A stretch of 64,000 nucleotides of DNA from Brevundimonas sp. (GCF_016463485.1 NZ_JAEMRD010000003.1:1-64000); one strand, 5' to 3'; counted from the stretch's first letter, positions 29,449 through 39,313 are shown. Program-made: numbers and translations. The notes: generated by a model from the letters alone, not told the origin.

Positions 29449-30216
29449 TCACATCATCACGCCGGAATGCAGGGCCAGCTGACCGCCGTCGTTGTTCAGG
29501 ATCACCCCGCTCAGATAAGAGGCCGCGTCCGACGCCAGGAAGGCGATGGCCTCCGCCTGTTCCCCAACCGTGCCCATGCGTCCCAGCGGAACGCGCCCCA
29601 CGCGGGCCCTGAGCCGTTCCGGGTCCATGCCGGTGGGGCCAGTCGTCATGTCCGTCGCGGTGATGCCCGGACAGACGCAGTTGACCCGAATGCCGTATCG
29701 TCCCCACTCGACCGCCAGAGATCGGGTCAGGCCGACGACGCCGTGCTTGGACACGACGTAACCGATCTGGTTCGGCACGGCCGCCAGACCCGCGATCGAC
29801 GCGACATTGACGATCGCGCCCCGTCCCGCCGGGATCATCGCCGTCTTGGCCACCACTCTGGACCAGTAGAACTGCGAATACAGATTGGTGCGGATCACCC
29901 GATCCCAGGCGACGAAATCCTCGGCCGGCGCGACGACAGAAATGCCGGCGTTGTTCACCAGGATGTCGATCCGGCCGTACGCATTGAGCACCCGGGCTGA
30001 CGCTTCATCGGCAACGGCCTCGTCGGCGGCGTCGCCGACGATGACACAGCCCTTGCCCCCCTTTGCCTCAATCTCCGCGACCACTGCCCCCGCCGCAGCG
30101 GGATCGAGATCGTTGACCGCGACGACGGCACCCTGATCCGCCAGCAGCAAGGCCGTGGACCGGCCGATGCCGCCGCCTGCGCCCGTGACGATCGCGACCC
30201 TGTCCTCGAAGCGCAT
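29449..30216 (-). CDS. SDR family oxidoreductase
   Basis: Internal start of ORF 29449..31299: MRFEDRVAIVTGAGGGIGRSTALLLADQGA; NNAGIS; YVVSKHGVVGL. Confidence 0.93.
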   Translation of the reverse strand: MRFEDRVAIVTGAGGGIGRSTALLLADQGAVVAVNDLDPAAAGAVVAEIEAKGGKGCVIVGDAADEAVADEASARVLNAYGRIDILVNNAGISVVAPAEDFVAWDRVIRTNLYSQFYWSRVVAKTAMIPAGRGAIVNVASIAGLAAVPNQIGYVVSKHGVVGLTRSLAVEWGRYGIRVNCVCPGITATDMTTGPTGMDPERLRARVGRVPLGRMGTVGEQAEAIAFLASDAASYLSGVILNNDGGQLALHSGVMM

Positions 30217-30245
30217 GGCGTCAACCTCCTGGTGTTTGATGAAGC

Positions 30246-31430
30246 TCATGTGCCGACCGCCCTGGCTGACAGGACGCTTGCTCGCCCTGCGATCAGGCCT
30301 GTGGTGATCAGGCCGAACCCGATCAGCGCGACCAGCCCCGCTACCGCCTCGAACCCACCCGTCCACTGATGCAGAAGGCCGATGCCCAAGGGCGCGAGGG
30401 CCGCCGGGATATAGCCGACGCTCTGGGCCATGCTCGACATATGGGACGCGACATGGCTGTCGGGCGACCTCAGCAGCACCATGGTCAGGGCCAGCGAGAA
30501 CAGCCCGCCCTGCGCCAGTCCCTGAACGATCGCCCAGACCCAGACGCCGGAAAGCGGAGCCAGCAACAGTCCCAAAAGGCCCACCGTTCCGAACACCGAC
30601 AATACCACCGCGATCAGACGCTGCGCCGGCCTGCGTGTCGCGATCGAGGGAATGGTCAGGGACGTCGCCAACTGAACCACGATCAGGACTGACAGGACCA
30701 GGCCGGCCGTTACGGCGTCCAGCCCCCGTTCTCTGAGGATCGGGGCCAGCCAGCCCAGTACGCAAAACGCCAGCGCCGACTGCAGCCCCATGAACAGCGC
30801 GACACTCCAAGCCAGCGGATCGCGCCACAGGCCCTTGACCGGCAGGACGACACTGACCGCCGTCGTTCCTCCGCGCAGTTGCGGCCCCCAAAGGACCAAG
30901 GCCGCCACGACCGGCACCGCCCACATCGACAGACCGACCTGCCAGCCGCCGCCCAGCATCGCCTCGACCGGCACGGTGACCGCAGCCGCCAATGCCGCAC
31001 CGCCAGAGATCGCCGTGACATAGCCGCCGGTCAGCAGAGCAGTCCGGTCCTCGAAATCCCGCTTCACCAGGGTGGGCAGAAGCACATTGGCCGTGGCGAT
31101 GGCCGCTCCCGCCAGGATCGAGAAGGAGAACAGCGCCCAGACCGGCCCCAGGGCCCGGCACGCCGTGCCCAGCCCGATTAGCAGCAGGGCCCCGAAGAGA
31201 CTGCGCTCGGTCCCCCACCGCCTGGCCAGTCGTGGTGCCAGCGGCGCGCACAAGCCCAGACACAGCACCGGCAGGGTGGTCAGCACTCCCACCTGCCATG
31301 GCTCCATTCCCGTCGCCCGGACGACTTCGGGCAGCCGCACCGACAGGCTGGCAAACACCAATCTCAGGCAGAAGGCGGTCCCGATGATTCCTGCCGCCAG
31401 CAGCAACCTGTCTTTCGGTCGTGACGCCAT
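30246..31430 (-). CDS. MFS transporter (CynX/NimT-like)
   Basis: LVFASLSVRLPEVVRATGMEPWQVGVLTTLPVLCLGLCAPLAPRLARRWG; hydrophobic 12-TM pattern. Confidence 0.88.
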   Translation of the reverse strand: MASRPKDRLLLAAGIIGTAFCLRLVFASLSVRLPEVVRATGMEPWQVGVLTTLPVLCLGLCAPLAPRLARRWGTERSLFGALLLIGLGTACRALGPVWALFSFSILAGAAIATANVLLPTLVKRDFEDRTALLTGGYVTAISGGAALAAAVTVPVEAMLGGGWQVGLSMWAVPVVAALVLWGPQLRGGTTAVSVVLPVKGLWRDPLAWSVALFMGLQSALAFCVLGWLAPILRERGLDAVTAGLVLSVLIVVQLATSLTIPSIATRRPAQRLIAVVLSVFGTVGLLGLLLAPLSGVWVWAIVQGLAQGGLFSLALTMVLLRSPDSHVASHMSSMAQSVGYIPAALAPLGIGLLHQWTGGFEAVAGLVALIGFGLITTGLIAGRASVLSARAVGT

Positions 31431-31504
31431 CCTGTTCGGCTCCTCACCACTGCCGGTCGATCAAATCTATGGGGACCGCTTGCCACAGATCATTCGACAG
31501 TGAG

Positions 31505-31528
31505 AATATCAATCTAATAACAGATATT
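31505..31528. promoter_or_regulatory. AT-rich inverted repeat, candidate operator
   Basis: AATATC...GATATT arms enclosing TCTAATAACAGA (31513-31524) in the 31430/31539 divergent intergenic region. Confidence 0.4.
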
Positions 31529-31538
31529 GAGGAAGCCC

Positions 31539-32567
31539 ATGTTGATCGACGTCCACGCCCACCTTTTCACGCCCGGCATGCTGAACCGGCACCCGTTCTG
31601 GGGGCCCTTCATGAAGCCCCAGGGCCTGACCGTCGGCCATTTCTCGCTGGGCACCAAACAGCCCGCCAAGGCGGCGAACGACGCCGAGGCCGAAGCCAAT
31701 CTGCTGGCCCGGATGACCCACGCCGCCCGGCTCGAGGTCATGGCTCAGCGCGGGGTCGACAAACTGGTGCTGTCCACGCCGTCCCACGCCTTCATGTATT
31801 GGGCGGGCGAGTTCGGGACGGAATACGCGCGCATCTGCAACGACGAACTGGCGGCCTTCTGTCGCGTCATGCCCGACAAGTTCGACTTCTGGGCCCATGC
31901 CAACCTGGCCGACCCCGAGGCGGCGGTCGCGGAGATCGACCGGGCCGTGCGCGTGCTGGGCGCCAAAGGTCTGTGCGTCGGCGGCACAAACTTCGACGGC
32001 ATCCAGACCTATGACGAACGGCTGTTCCCCGTCTGGGCCAAGCTGGCCGAGCTGGATGTGCCGATCATGGTCCACGGCTTCAACCAGTCGATCTATCTGG
32101 GCGAGCGCCACCACGAAGACCGGTTCGAGACCACCTCCATCGTCGGCGACTGCGTCGATGAGACCCTGTTCTTCTGGTATCTGATCTGCGGCGGTGCGCT
32201 GGACGCCTATCCCACGCTGAAGACCTACATCACCCACGCCGGCGGGATGGCGGTGTTCCAGCTGGGCCGGTTGTCGGAACTGAACGGCGTCATGGCACCC
32301 GATTCGAAGAACCAGCGCCCGGTCATGGACTATATGAAGAATTTCTACTTCGACCTGGACGTCCACCACCCGGCCCTGCGCCGCGCGGTAGCGGAGGTCG
32401 TCGGCGCGGACCAGTTGCTGTACGGCACAAATTTCGGCGGGGCCTATGACTACGGCGACCTGACCGACGGCATCGACCTGTCGGACGTCGATCGCGACAA
32501 GATCCGCAGCGGCAATGCGATCAAACTGCTCAAGCTCGACATGACGCGGGCCGCCCAGGCGGCCTGA
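31539..32567 (+). CDS. ACMSD-like amidohydrolase family protein
   Basis: MLIDVHAHLF, IMVHGFNQS, YITHAGG, YGTNFGG. Confidence 0.9.
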   Translation: MLIDVHAHLFTPGMLNRHPFWGPFMKPQGLTVGHFSLGTKQPAKAANDAEAEANLLARMTHAARLEVMAQRGVDKLVLSTPSHAFMYWAGEFGTEYARICNDELAAFCRVMPDKFDFWAHANLADPEAAVAEIDRAVRVLGAKGLCVGGTNFDGIQTYDERLFPVWAKLAELDVPIMVHGFNQSIYLGERHHEDRFETTSIVGDCVDETLFFWYLICGGALDAYPTLKTYITHAGGMAVFQLGRLSELNGVMAPDSKNQRPVMDYMKNFYFDLDVHHPALRRAVAEVVGADQLLYGTNFGGAYDYGDLTDGIDLSDVDRDKIRSGNAIKLLKLDMTRAAQAA

Positions 32568-32589
32568 CCCCGACCCGGGCCGCGCCCCT

Positions 32590-33942
32590 TCAGGAGGGTT
32601 GCGCGGCCTGGGCCCTCAGGGCTTCAACGGTCCGTTGGTACGGCTTCAGCCCCGACCAGGTCAGCCACAGCCCCAGCAAGGAGATCGGCCCGCCCACGAT
32701 GGCCAGGGCATAGGGCAGCGCCGAGTCGTCCTTGAACACGTGGTCGGTGACCAGCGCGATCGACATGGGCCCAAAGCCGATCCCGACCAGCCCGCCGATC
32801 AGCAGATAGACGGCGACGGCCTTGCCCCGCATCCGGTTCGGCGTGATCTCCTGCACCGCCGTCGGAGCCGCAGCCTGGGCCATACCGAAGCCGGTGATGA
32901 CCACGGTCAGCAGGGCAAAACTCAGCCATGGGATCGGGACCAGCGACCAGACGCAGACCGTCGGCAGTACCAGCAGCCAGGCCAGCATGGCGACCCTCAA
33001 CCGTGCCGCAGGCACCCCCTTGGCGGCCCACCGGTCGCTAATCCAGCCGCTGACCAGGGTGCCGGTCAGGCCGCCGACGGCGACGAGCACGCCGATGATG
33101 ATGCCCGACGTCTGGGTCGGAATGTCGAACCGCCGGTCGAAGAAAGTCGGCGCCCAGGCCAGGTTGCCATAGCCGACCACTGCCACCACCCCCGGATAGG
33201 TCAGGACGCGCGAGAAGGTCGAAAAATGCCGTTTCAAATGGCCCAGAAAGTCGCCCCAGCTGGCTCCGGCCTTGGACAACAGCGCCGCCGCCGCATCGCG
33301 CCGGACGGGTTCGCGGATCGTGAACAGCAACAGCGCCAGGAACAGCCCCGGCGCTCCCGCGATCAGGAAGGTCAGACGCCACTGGGACATCAGGCCCACA
33401 CCCGGCAGGCTCAATCCCACGTCCGGAATGATCCGGGCGATCAGGGCCCCCAGGATCAGCGACGCCCCCGACCCGATCGCCAGCGCCAGATAGTAGACGC
33501 TGAACGCCCTGCCCCGCCGATGCGGAGCCACATAATCGGCGATGATCGAATAGGCGGCCGGTGCCAGGACGGCCTCCCCGATGCCGACGCCCATGCGGGT
33601 CATCACCAGTTGCTCATAGCTCTGGGCAAAGCCTGACAGGACCGTCATCACGCTCCACAACACCATGCCGACAACGATCAGGTTTCGGCGCACCGTCCGG
33701 TCGATCAGCCAGCCGAACGGCAGGCCCGCAAAGGTGTAGAACAGGGCGAACGCGTAGCCTTGCAGGAAGCTGAAGGCCGTGTCGGAAATGCCGAACTCGG
33801 CGCGGATGGGGCGGACCAGCAGAGCCGGCAGTTGCCGATCAAGCTGCGACAGCAGGGTCGCGACGAACAGCACGCCGATCACATACCAGGCATATCGAAT
33901 GGGCGGATACGGGGCTTCGACCGGCGTCGCCTGGACCGTCAT
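32590..33942 (-). CDS. MFS transporter
   Basis: RYAWYVIGVLFVATLLSQLDRQLPALLVRPIRAEFGISDTAFSFLQGYAFALFYTFAGLPFGWLIDR. Confidence 0.93.
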   Translation of the reverse strand: MTVQATPVEAPYPPIRYAWYVIGVLFVATLLSQLDRQLPALLVRPIRAEFGISDTAFSFLQGYAFALFYTFAGLPFGWLIDRTVRRNLIVVGMVLWSVMTVLSGFAQSYEQLVMTRMGVGIGEAVLAPAAYSIIADYVAPHRRGRAFSVYYLALAIGSGASLILGALIARIIPDVGLSLPGVGLMSQWRLTFLIAGAPGLFLALLLFTIREPVRRDAAAALLSKAGASWGDFLGHLKRHFSTFSRVLTYPGVVAVVGYGNLAWAPTFFDRRFDIPTQTSGIIIGVLVAVGGLTGTLVSGWISDRWAAKGVPAARLRVAMLAWLLVLPTVCVWSLVPIPWLSFALLTVVITGFGMAQAAAPTAVQEITPNRMRGKAVAVYLLIGGLVGIGFGPMSIALVTDHVFKDDSALPYALAIVGGPISLLGLWLTWSGLKPYQRTVEALRAQAAQPS

Positions 33943-34084
33943 TCTCAACCTCCGTCTATGCTCGCCTGGATCAGGCGTCGGGCCCTTCGTCGGCAAACCG
34001 ACGTGACCTCTCTGGTCGTGCGATCGCGAGCGGCGATGCCCGGTCAAGATACCCGATGACGCCGTCGCTCTGTCAAGGATTGTT

Positions 34085-34114
34085 TTGACATGCGAATGTC
34101 ATTCGCGGTACAGA
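34085..34114 (+). promoter_or_regulatory. Candidate promoter with a perfect palindrome in the spacer
   Basis: TTGACA (34085-34090), GCGAATG-T-CATTCGC (34092-34106), then TACAGA near 34109. Confidence 0.6.
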
Positions 34115-34229
34115 ATAGACTGAACACTATCGACCAGATCGTTCAAAATATGCGATGATCGGTCATCAGGAAACGCCATTTGGATCGAAGAGCCTCATCA
34201 AGAGGCCTCGACGCAGGAAGGACATCGAA

Positions 34230-35306
34230 ATGCTGATCGATCTTCACGCCCACGCCCCGCTGCCGGGCTACTACAATCAGGACCCGCACTGGGGTCCGTT
34301 CTTTGAGAAGCATGACGACGGCCATATCCGCCTGCGGGTCGGTGAGTGGGTTCTGACGCTCGGATCACCGGAACGCCGCGCGGCGGTCAAGCGCGGCGAG
34401 ACGATGGAAGTCTCCGAATTCATGTCCAAATGGAACGACCCCAAGCACCGTCTTGCGGGTATGGATGCGCTGGGCCAGGACGCCCAGGTGCTGTCGGTGC
34501 CGTCGCACTGCTATATGTACTGGGCCGATCCGGCGTTCGCGAACAAGTTCTCGACCACGGTCAACGACACCCTTGCCGACTACTGCGATCGCTCGGGTGG
34601 CCGGTTGATGATGTGGGCGACGGCGGCGCTTCAGGACCCGGTCGAGGCCGCCAAGGAAATCCGCCGTGCCTGTACCCAGCTGGGGGCCAAGGGCCTCAGC
34701 GCCGGCGGCTCCAACTTCGGCGGCATGGAGTTCGACGATCCGCGCATGGACCCGATCTGGGAAGTCCTGTGCGACCTCGACCTGCCCATGTTCGTGCACG
34801 GCTATAACCAGTCCGTGACCTGGGGCGACAAGGCCAATACGGACAAATACGAGACCACGGCCATCGTCGGCATGAATTACGACGAGACCAAATGCTTCTG
34901 GTATCTGATCTGCGGCGGTGTGCTGGACCGGTTCCCGAACCTGAAGGTCTATATCACCCACGCTGGCGGCTTCGTGCCCTACCAGCTGGGTCGCCTGGCC
35001 CAGACCATCAAGAACCTCGACGTCGTGCACAACAAGAAGGATCTGGAGGAATACCTGCCGAACTTCTGGTTCGACCCGGAACTGCACGAGCTGCCTATGC
35101 GTCAGGCCCTCGTCGAGGTGATCGGTGCCGACCGGCTGGTCTACGGCACCAATTTCGGAGGTTCCGACGCGATCCGAGGCGATCTGACCACGGGTCTGCG
35201 GGTGTCGCCCGAGGACCTGGAGAAGATCCGCTGGAAGAATGCGGCCGAGCTGCTGCATATCGACCTGAACAAGATGGGCCGGGCGGTCAAGCCGATTGCC
35301 GCCTGA
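34230..35306 (+). CDS. ACMSD-like amidohydrolase family protein (paralogue of 31539..32567)
   Basis: MLIDLHAHAPLPGYYNQDPHWGPF, MFVHGYNQS, YITHAGG, YGTNFGG. Confidence 0.9.
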   Translation: MLIDLHAHAPLPGYYNQDPHWGPFFEKHDDGHIRLRVGEWVLTLGSPERRAAVKRGETMEVSEFMSKWNDPKHRLAGMDALGQDAQVLSVPSHCYMYWADPAFANKFSTTVNDTLADYCDRSGGRLMMWATAALQDPVEAAKEIRRACTQLGAKGLSAGGSNFGGMEFDDPRMDPIWEVLCDLDLPMFVHGYNQSVTWGDKANTDKYETTAIVGMNYDETKCFWYLICGGVLDRFPNLKVYITHAGGFVPYQLGRLAQTIKNLDVVHNKKDLEEYLPNFWFDPELHELPMRQALVEVIGADRLVYGTNFGGSDAIRGDLTTGLRVSPEDLEKIRWKNAAELLHIDLNKMGRAVKPIAA

Positions 35307-35323
35307 TCCACCGCAGACTGAGG

Positions 35324-35353
35324 ACGGCGGCTCCCGACGGAGCCGCCGTTTTC
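35324..35353 (+). terminator. Rho-independent terminator (short T-tract)
   Basis: ACGGCGGCTCC-cgac-GGAGCCGCCGT-TTTC. Confidence 0.7.
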
Positions 35354-35378
35354 GTTCGAGGCCTTGGCGAGGACGTCC

Positions 35379-35813
35379 ATGACCGCTCACCCCGGATGCA
35401 AGATCTGCACGATGCTGGACGCTGCAGCGCCGGAGGACGTGGTGTTGGCCGGCGAGCATTGGGGCGTGGTGGCGATGCAGGAGACGCCCGGTATCCTCAT
35501 GGCCTTCACACGCGACCACGACGCCGGGATCGGGACGGTGTCCGACCAGGCGGCCGCCGCGTTCGGTCCGATGATCAAGACGCTTTCGGCGGGCCTGGTG
35601 GCGACCGGCGACTTCGAGAAGACCTCGGTGATCTATCTCGGCGACAATGCAATCCACACCCATTTCATGCTCGTGGGCCGAAAGGCCGGAGATGCGCCCA
35701 TCTTTGACAACAGCCCGCTCATGGCGCGGTTTGCAGACAAGGATCGTGACCGCACACGCGCGCTCGCGGCCCGGCTCCGGGACGCCCTCAGCCCCTCAGG
35801 AACGACACTATGA
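35379..35813 (+). CDS. HIT-like protein with degenerate histidine triad
   Basis: CKICTML N-terminus; DNAIHTHFMLVGR in place of HxHxH. Confidence 0.6.
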   Translation: MTAHPGCKICTMLDAAAPEDVVLAGEHWGVVAMQETPGILMAFTRDHDAGIGTVSDQAAAAFGPMIKTLSAGLVATGDFEKTSVIYLGDNAIHTHFMLVGRKAGDAPIFDNSPLMARFADKDRDRTRALAARLRDALSPSGTTL

Positions 35814-36655
35814 AACTGGCCCGATGCACCGACGGCGGCGCTCCCTTCTGGGCGGTCGTCGAGCCCGAAACCGACACCGCGAGGCCGATCAAGGGCGGGG
35901 TCGCCGCCTGGGGACCGGCCGTGACGCGCGGCGACGGCGAAGCGGCCCTGACTTTCGAGGGCCCTGCTCGGCTTCTTTCGGCGCTTCGCCTGCTCGCCCC
36001 GTGCGACAACACCTCCAAGGTCGTGATCGCCGGCGCCAACTACAGCAAACACCTGGTCGAGTTCGGCGTCGCCGCGCCGTCCCAGCCGATCGCCTTCCTC
36101 AAGGCCTATGGTGCCCTGATCGGCGCGAACGATCCGATCCGCTACCCGCCCCTGACCGAACAGCTCGACTATGAGTGCGAACTGGTCGTGGTGATCGGGG
36201 ACGATGCCGTCGATCTCAACGATCCCCTCGCCTCGGTCCTCGGATACACGGCCGGCAACGACGTCAGTGCCCGCGACCTGCAACGCAGCGGGCCGCCGGG
36301 GATCGGCATGGACCTCTATGCCGCCAAGAGCCAGGACAGGGCCACGCCGGTCGGTCCCTGGATCGTCACCAAGGACGAGTTCCCGGCGGGCAGTCCGGCG
36401 CTGAAACTGTCGACGACCATCAACGGCGAGGTTCGCCAGGACGGGACCACGGCCGACATGACCTGGGACGTCGCGGAACTGATCCGGTTCGTGCAGCCGC
36501 GCGTCAGCTTCGGTAACGGCGACCTGCTGTTCACGGGTACGCCAGAAGGCGTCGGTCAGGGATCGGGTCGCTATCTGAACCCCGGCGACGTCGTCGAGGT
36601 CACGCTGGAAGGGATCGGCACGCTTCGCAACCTGATCGGGCCCAAGGTCGGCTGA
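35810..36655 (+). CDS. Fumarylacetoacetate hydrolase family protein
   Basis: LDYECELVVVIG, GYTAGNDVSARDLQ, LLFTGTPEGVGQGSGRYLNPGDVVEVTLEGIGTLRN. Confidence 0.94.
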   Translation: MKLARCTDGGAPFWAVVEPETDTARPIKGGVAAWGPAVTRGDGEAALTFEGPARLLSALRLLAPCDNTSKVVIAGANYSKHLVEFGVAAPSQPIAFLKAYGALIGANDPIRYPPLTEQLDYECELVVVIGDDAVDLNDPLASVLGYTAGNDVSARDLQRSGPPGIGMDLYAAKSQDRATPVGPWIVTKDEFPAGSPALKLSTTINGEVRQDGTTADMTWDVAELIRFVQPRVSFGNGDLLFTGTPEGVGQGSGRYLNPGDVVEVTLEGIGTLRNLIGPKVG

Positions 36656-36664
36656 AGCCTCGTC

Positions 36665-37327
36665 CTAGCCGCGCTTCAGCGTCCGCAGGATAAGGTCGAT
36701 CGTGGTCTGGAGCCTCAGGGCGAGCGGCTTGCCCTCGGCCGGAGGCACGACCGTTTCACTGAGTGCAAGACGCACCATCATCTCGGCGATGGCATTGCGG
36801 TCCACGGGCGTGCCGATGTCCCGCTCCCAGGCATCGAAGACCGGGTCCAGGGCATTCAGAACCCGCGCGATGAAATGATCGAAGTTCGATTCGAAATACT
36901 GGATCACGAAGGCCGGTTCGACGTGCAGGAACTGCGATCCACGGCGGGTCTCGTTGTTCGACACACTGTATTTCAGGAAGGCGGCGAACCGTTCAGTCGG
37001 TGTCTCGCAACCCTCCATCGCGTGATTCAGTTCGTCGTCGGTCTCCGTGCGCAGACGCAGGACCACGGCCTCGAGCACGGCCTCCATCGACGGGAAATAG
37101 CGGTACAGGGTGCCGCGCGATACCCCGGCGGCATCGCAGACCTCCTGGGCCGTGATGCGAGGGGTGCCGTGATTCATCATCACGTTCTGGGCCGCATTGA
37201 CAATGTTCTCGATGGTCTTGGCCGCGCGGGGATCGGGCCGGCGCGTGCGACCCGCCTCCGGCGCGGCGCGACTGGCCGGGCGCTCGGCCATCGCCTCAGG
37301 GCGGGCCTTTCGGGCGCTGACGGTCAT
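36665..37327 (-). CDS. TetR/AcrR family transcriptional regulator
   Basis: AAQNVMMNHGTPRITAQEVCDAAGVSRGTLYRYFPSMEAVLEAVV; divergent from the 37488 SDR. Confidence 0.92.
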   Translation of the reverse strand: MTVSARKARPEAMAERPASRAAPEAGRTRRPDPRAAKTIENIVNAAQNVMMNHGTPRITAQEVCDAAGVSRGTLYRYFPSMEAVLEAVVLRLRTETDDELNHAMEGCETPTERFAAFLKYSVSNNETRRGSQFLHVEPAFVIQYFESNFDHFIARVLNALDPVFDAWERDIGTPVDRNAIAEMMVRLALSETVVPPAEGKPLALRLQTTIDLILRTLKRG

Positions 37328-37417
37328 GCGTTGAAGGCTCCAGGGATTCGAGCCCAAGGGTAGCCCGCAGGGCCCCGAATCGCAAACCGCACAGGCCTCG
37401 GACGAAATAGTTCGAGA

Positions 37418-37434
37418 CAGAAATAGCAATTCTG
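37418..37434. promoter_or_regulatory. Inverted repeat, candidate TetR operator
   Basis: CAGAA-ATAGCAA-TTCTG in the TetR/SDR divergent region. Confidence 0.5.
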
Positions 37435-37487
37435 ACTAGAAAATAATCAAGGATCGGCTCGCCAGAGGCCCACGAGGAAATCAGACC

Positions 37488-38339
37488 ATGCATATCGATC
37501 TCAGCGCCAAGCGCGTCATCGTCACGGGTGCCAGCCGGGGCATCGGATACGCGACCGCTGCGGCCTTTGCGCGCGAAGGCGTGCGGCTGGCGATCTGTTC
37601 ACGGAGCTCCGAAACCCTGTCGGTCGTCGCCGACGAGATGCGAACCCTGGGTGCCGCCGAGGTCATCGCGGTCGCATTGGATGTTCGCGACACCGAGGCG
37701 GTGCGGGCCTTCGTCGCCCAGGTCGCCGAGGCCTGGGGCGGCGTCGATGTGCTGGTCAACAACGCCGGGCAAGGCAAGGGTGGCAGCCTGGAGAACCTGC
37801 AGCCCGAGGACATCCTGGATCACGCCAACAATATCCAGGTCGCCCACTTCCGCTTCGTCCAGGCGGTCGTGCCCCATATGCGCAAGCAGCGGTGGGGTCG
37901 GATCATCAACATCAACGCCCTGGCCGGCGCCCTGCCGACGCCGGACGGCATTCCGTCGGTAACCAATCGCGCCGCAGGGATCGCCCTGTCCAAACTGCTG
38001 GGCCAGCAGCTGGCCAAGGACAATATCCTGGTCAACAGCCTGAACATGGGCTGGATCGACACGGGCCAGTGGGATCGCCACTACAAGGAAATGCCCTCGA
38101 CGATCACGCGCGAGGAGTTCCTTGAGATGGTCGTCAAGATCGTGCCGCTGGGTCGGTTCGGGCGGCCGGAAGAAGTGGCCAATGTCTGCGTCTTCCTGGC
38201 CAGCGATCTGGCGACCTTCCTCAGCGCTGCGTCAATCGACGTGTCCGGCGGGTTGCAGGGTGCCATCGCCTATTACCCCACGCTGAAGCGCGAGATGCAG
38301 GAGATGGGTCGCGACCGGGAGGCTGCGCTGGCGGGATAG
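37488..38339 (+). CDS. SDR family oxidoreductase
   Basis: RVIVTGASRGIGYATAAAFA; NNAGQGKGG; INALAGALP region. Confidence 0.92.
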   Translation: MHIDLSAKRVIVTGASRGIGYATAAAFAREGVRLAICSRSSETLSVVADEMRTLGAAEVIAVALDVRDTEAVRAFVAQVAEAWGGVDVLVNNAGQGKGGSLENLQPEDILDHANNIQVAHFRFVQAVVPHMRKQRWGRIININALAGALPTPDGIPSVTNRAAGIALSKLLGQQLAKDNILVNSLNMGWIDTGQWDRHYKEMPSTITREEFLEMVVKIVPLGRFGRPEEVANVCVFLASDLATFLSAASIDVSGGLQGAIAYYPTLKREMQEMGRDREAALAG

Positions 38340-38599
38340 GCGTAAGCCGTGTGCGCGGGCGCTGGACCAGGGTGGCGGTTAAAAGCAGACCGCCAAAGCG
38401 CCACACCGCCAACACAACCTCTGAATTTCAATAGCTTGCCTGGCCGAAGGTTGGCGGCCGTCACGATACTCGGCGTTCCGACCGGCGAGCCTGGGCGGTT
38501 CGCCCTTATCAGGATGTCAAAGACCACGCCCGGAGGTGGGAAAGGTCGCTTCAAGACACAAGACCCGACGAGGAATAAATTCCTCATGCCACGCAGGTC

Positions 38600-39313
38600 T
38601 CAGTGGGCCTCGCCTTGCGGGTAGAGGGCCAGGCGAGCGATGTTGGCGCGGTCCGGCTGCTCCAGCATGAAGCGGATGGCACGGGCGACATCATGTGGGT
38701 CCAGCGCGACGGGAGATTCGACCTTGGCCGCCGCCATCATCTTGTCGAACATCTCGCTGGATGTAGAACCCGGCGCGATGGTGCCGACCTTCACGCCCGT
38801 CCCCGCCAGCTCGATGCGCAGCGACTGGGTGAAGGCCTCGAGCGCGTGTTTCAGCCCGCCGTACACTCCGCCCGCGCGCGAGATCAGATAGGCGCTGATG
38901 CTCGACACATTGATGATCGCGCCTGAGGACTGACCCCGGAACTCTCGTGCGAACACATAGGAGCTGCGCACGACCGCCTCGAAATTCACGCGGATCATAT
39001 AGCTGACGGCATCGAGGTCGATGGTGTCCATCGTGCCCACCGCCATAACGCCCGCGTTATTGATGACGACATCGGCGCGACCGAACCGCTCTTTCGCCAG
39101 GGCCAGGAGCTGTTCCGGCACACCCGCTTCGGCGATGTCAGCGGCCAGCAGGGCGCTGGGGCCCGGCAGGGTGGCGGCCAGAGCCTCGAGCTTTGCCATC
39201 CGCCGGCTGGTCAGGACCAGGTTGCACCCGGCCTGGCTGAGTTCCAGTGCGGTGGCGGCCCCAATGCCGGCCGAGGCGCCCGTGAGGACGACGGTCTTGC
39301 CGTTCAGCTCCAT
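38600..39313 (-). CDS. SDR family NAD(P)-dependent oxidoreductase
   Basis: MELNGKTVVLTGASAGIGAATALELSQAGC; NNAGVM; YGGLKHAL. Confidence 0.93.
   Translation of the reverse strand: MELNGKTVVLTGASAGIGAATALELSQAGCNLVLTSRRMAKLEALAATLPGPSALLAADIAEAGVPEQLLALAKERFGRADVVINNAGVMAVGTMDTIDLDAVSYMIRVNFEAVVRSSYVFAREFRGQSSGAIINVSSISAYLISRAGGVYGGLKHALEAFTQSLRIELAGTGVKVGTIAPGSTSSEMFDKMMAAAKVESPVALDPHDVARAIRFMLEQPDRANIARLALYPQGEAH

Noticed and set aside
30217-31299. N-terminal extension of the 29449..31299 ORF
   Set aside because: Antisense-like out-of-frame read through the CynX-type MFS gene; the true SDR start is the ATG at 30216
32578-32608. GGCCGCGC/GCGCGGCC hairpin at the 32567/32590 convergent junction
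   Set aside because: Overlaps the MFS stop codon region and lacks a T-tract; too weak to call a terminator
38340-38599. ~260 bp gap between convergent SDR genes, examined for a small RNA or gene remnant
   Set aside because: Contains a short GAGGAA-taaa-TTCCTC palindrome but no convincing promoter-terminator pair or protein motif
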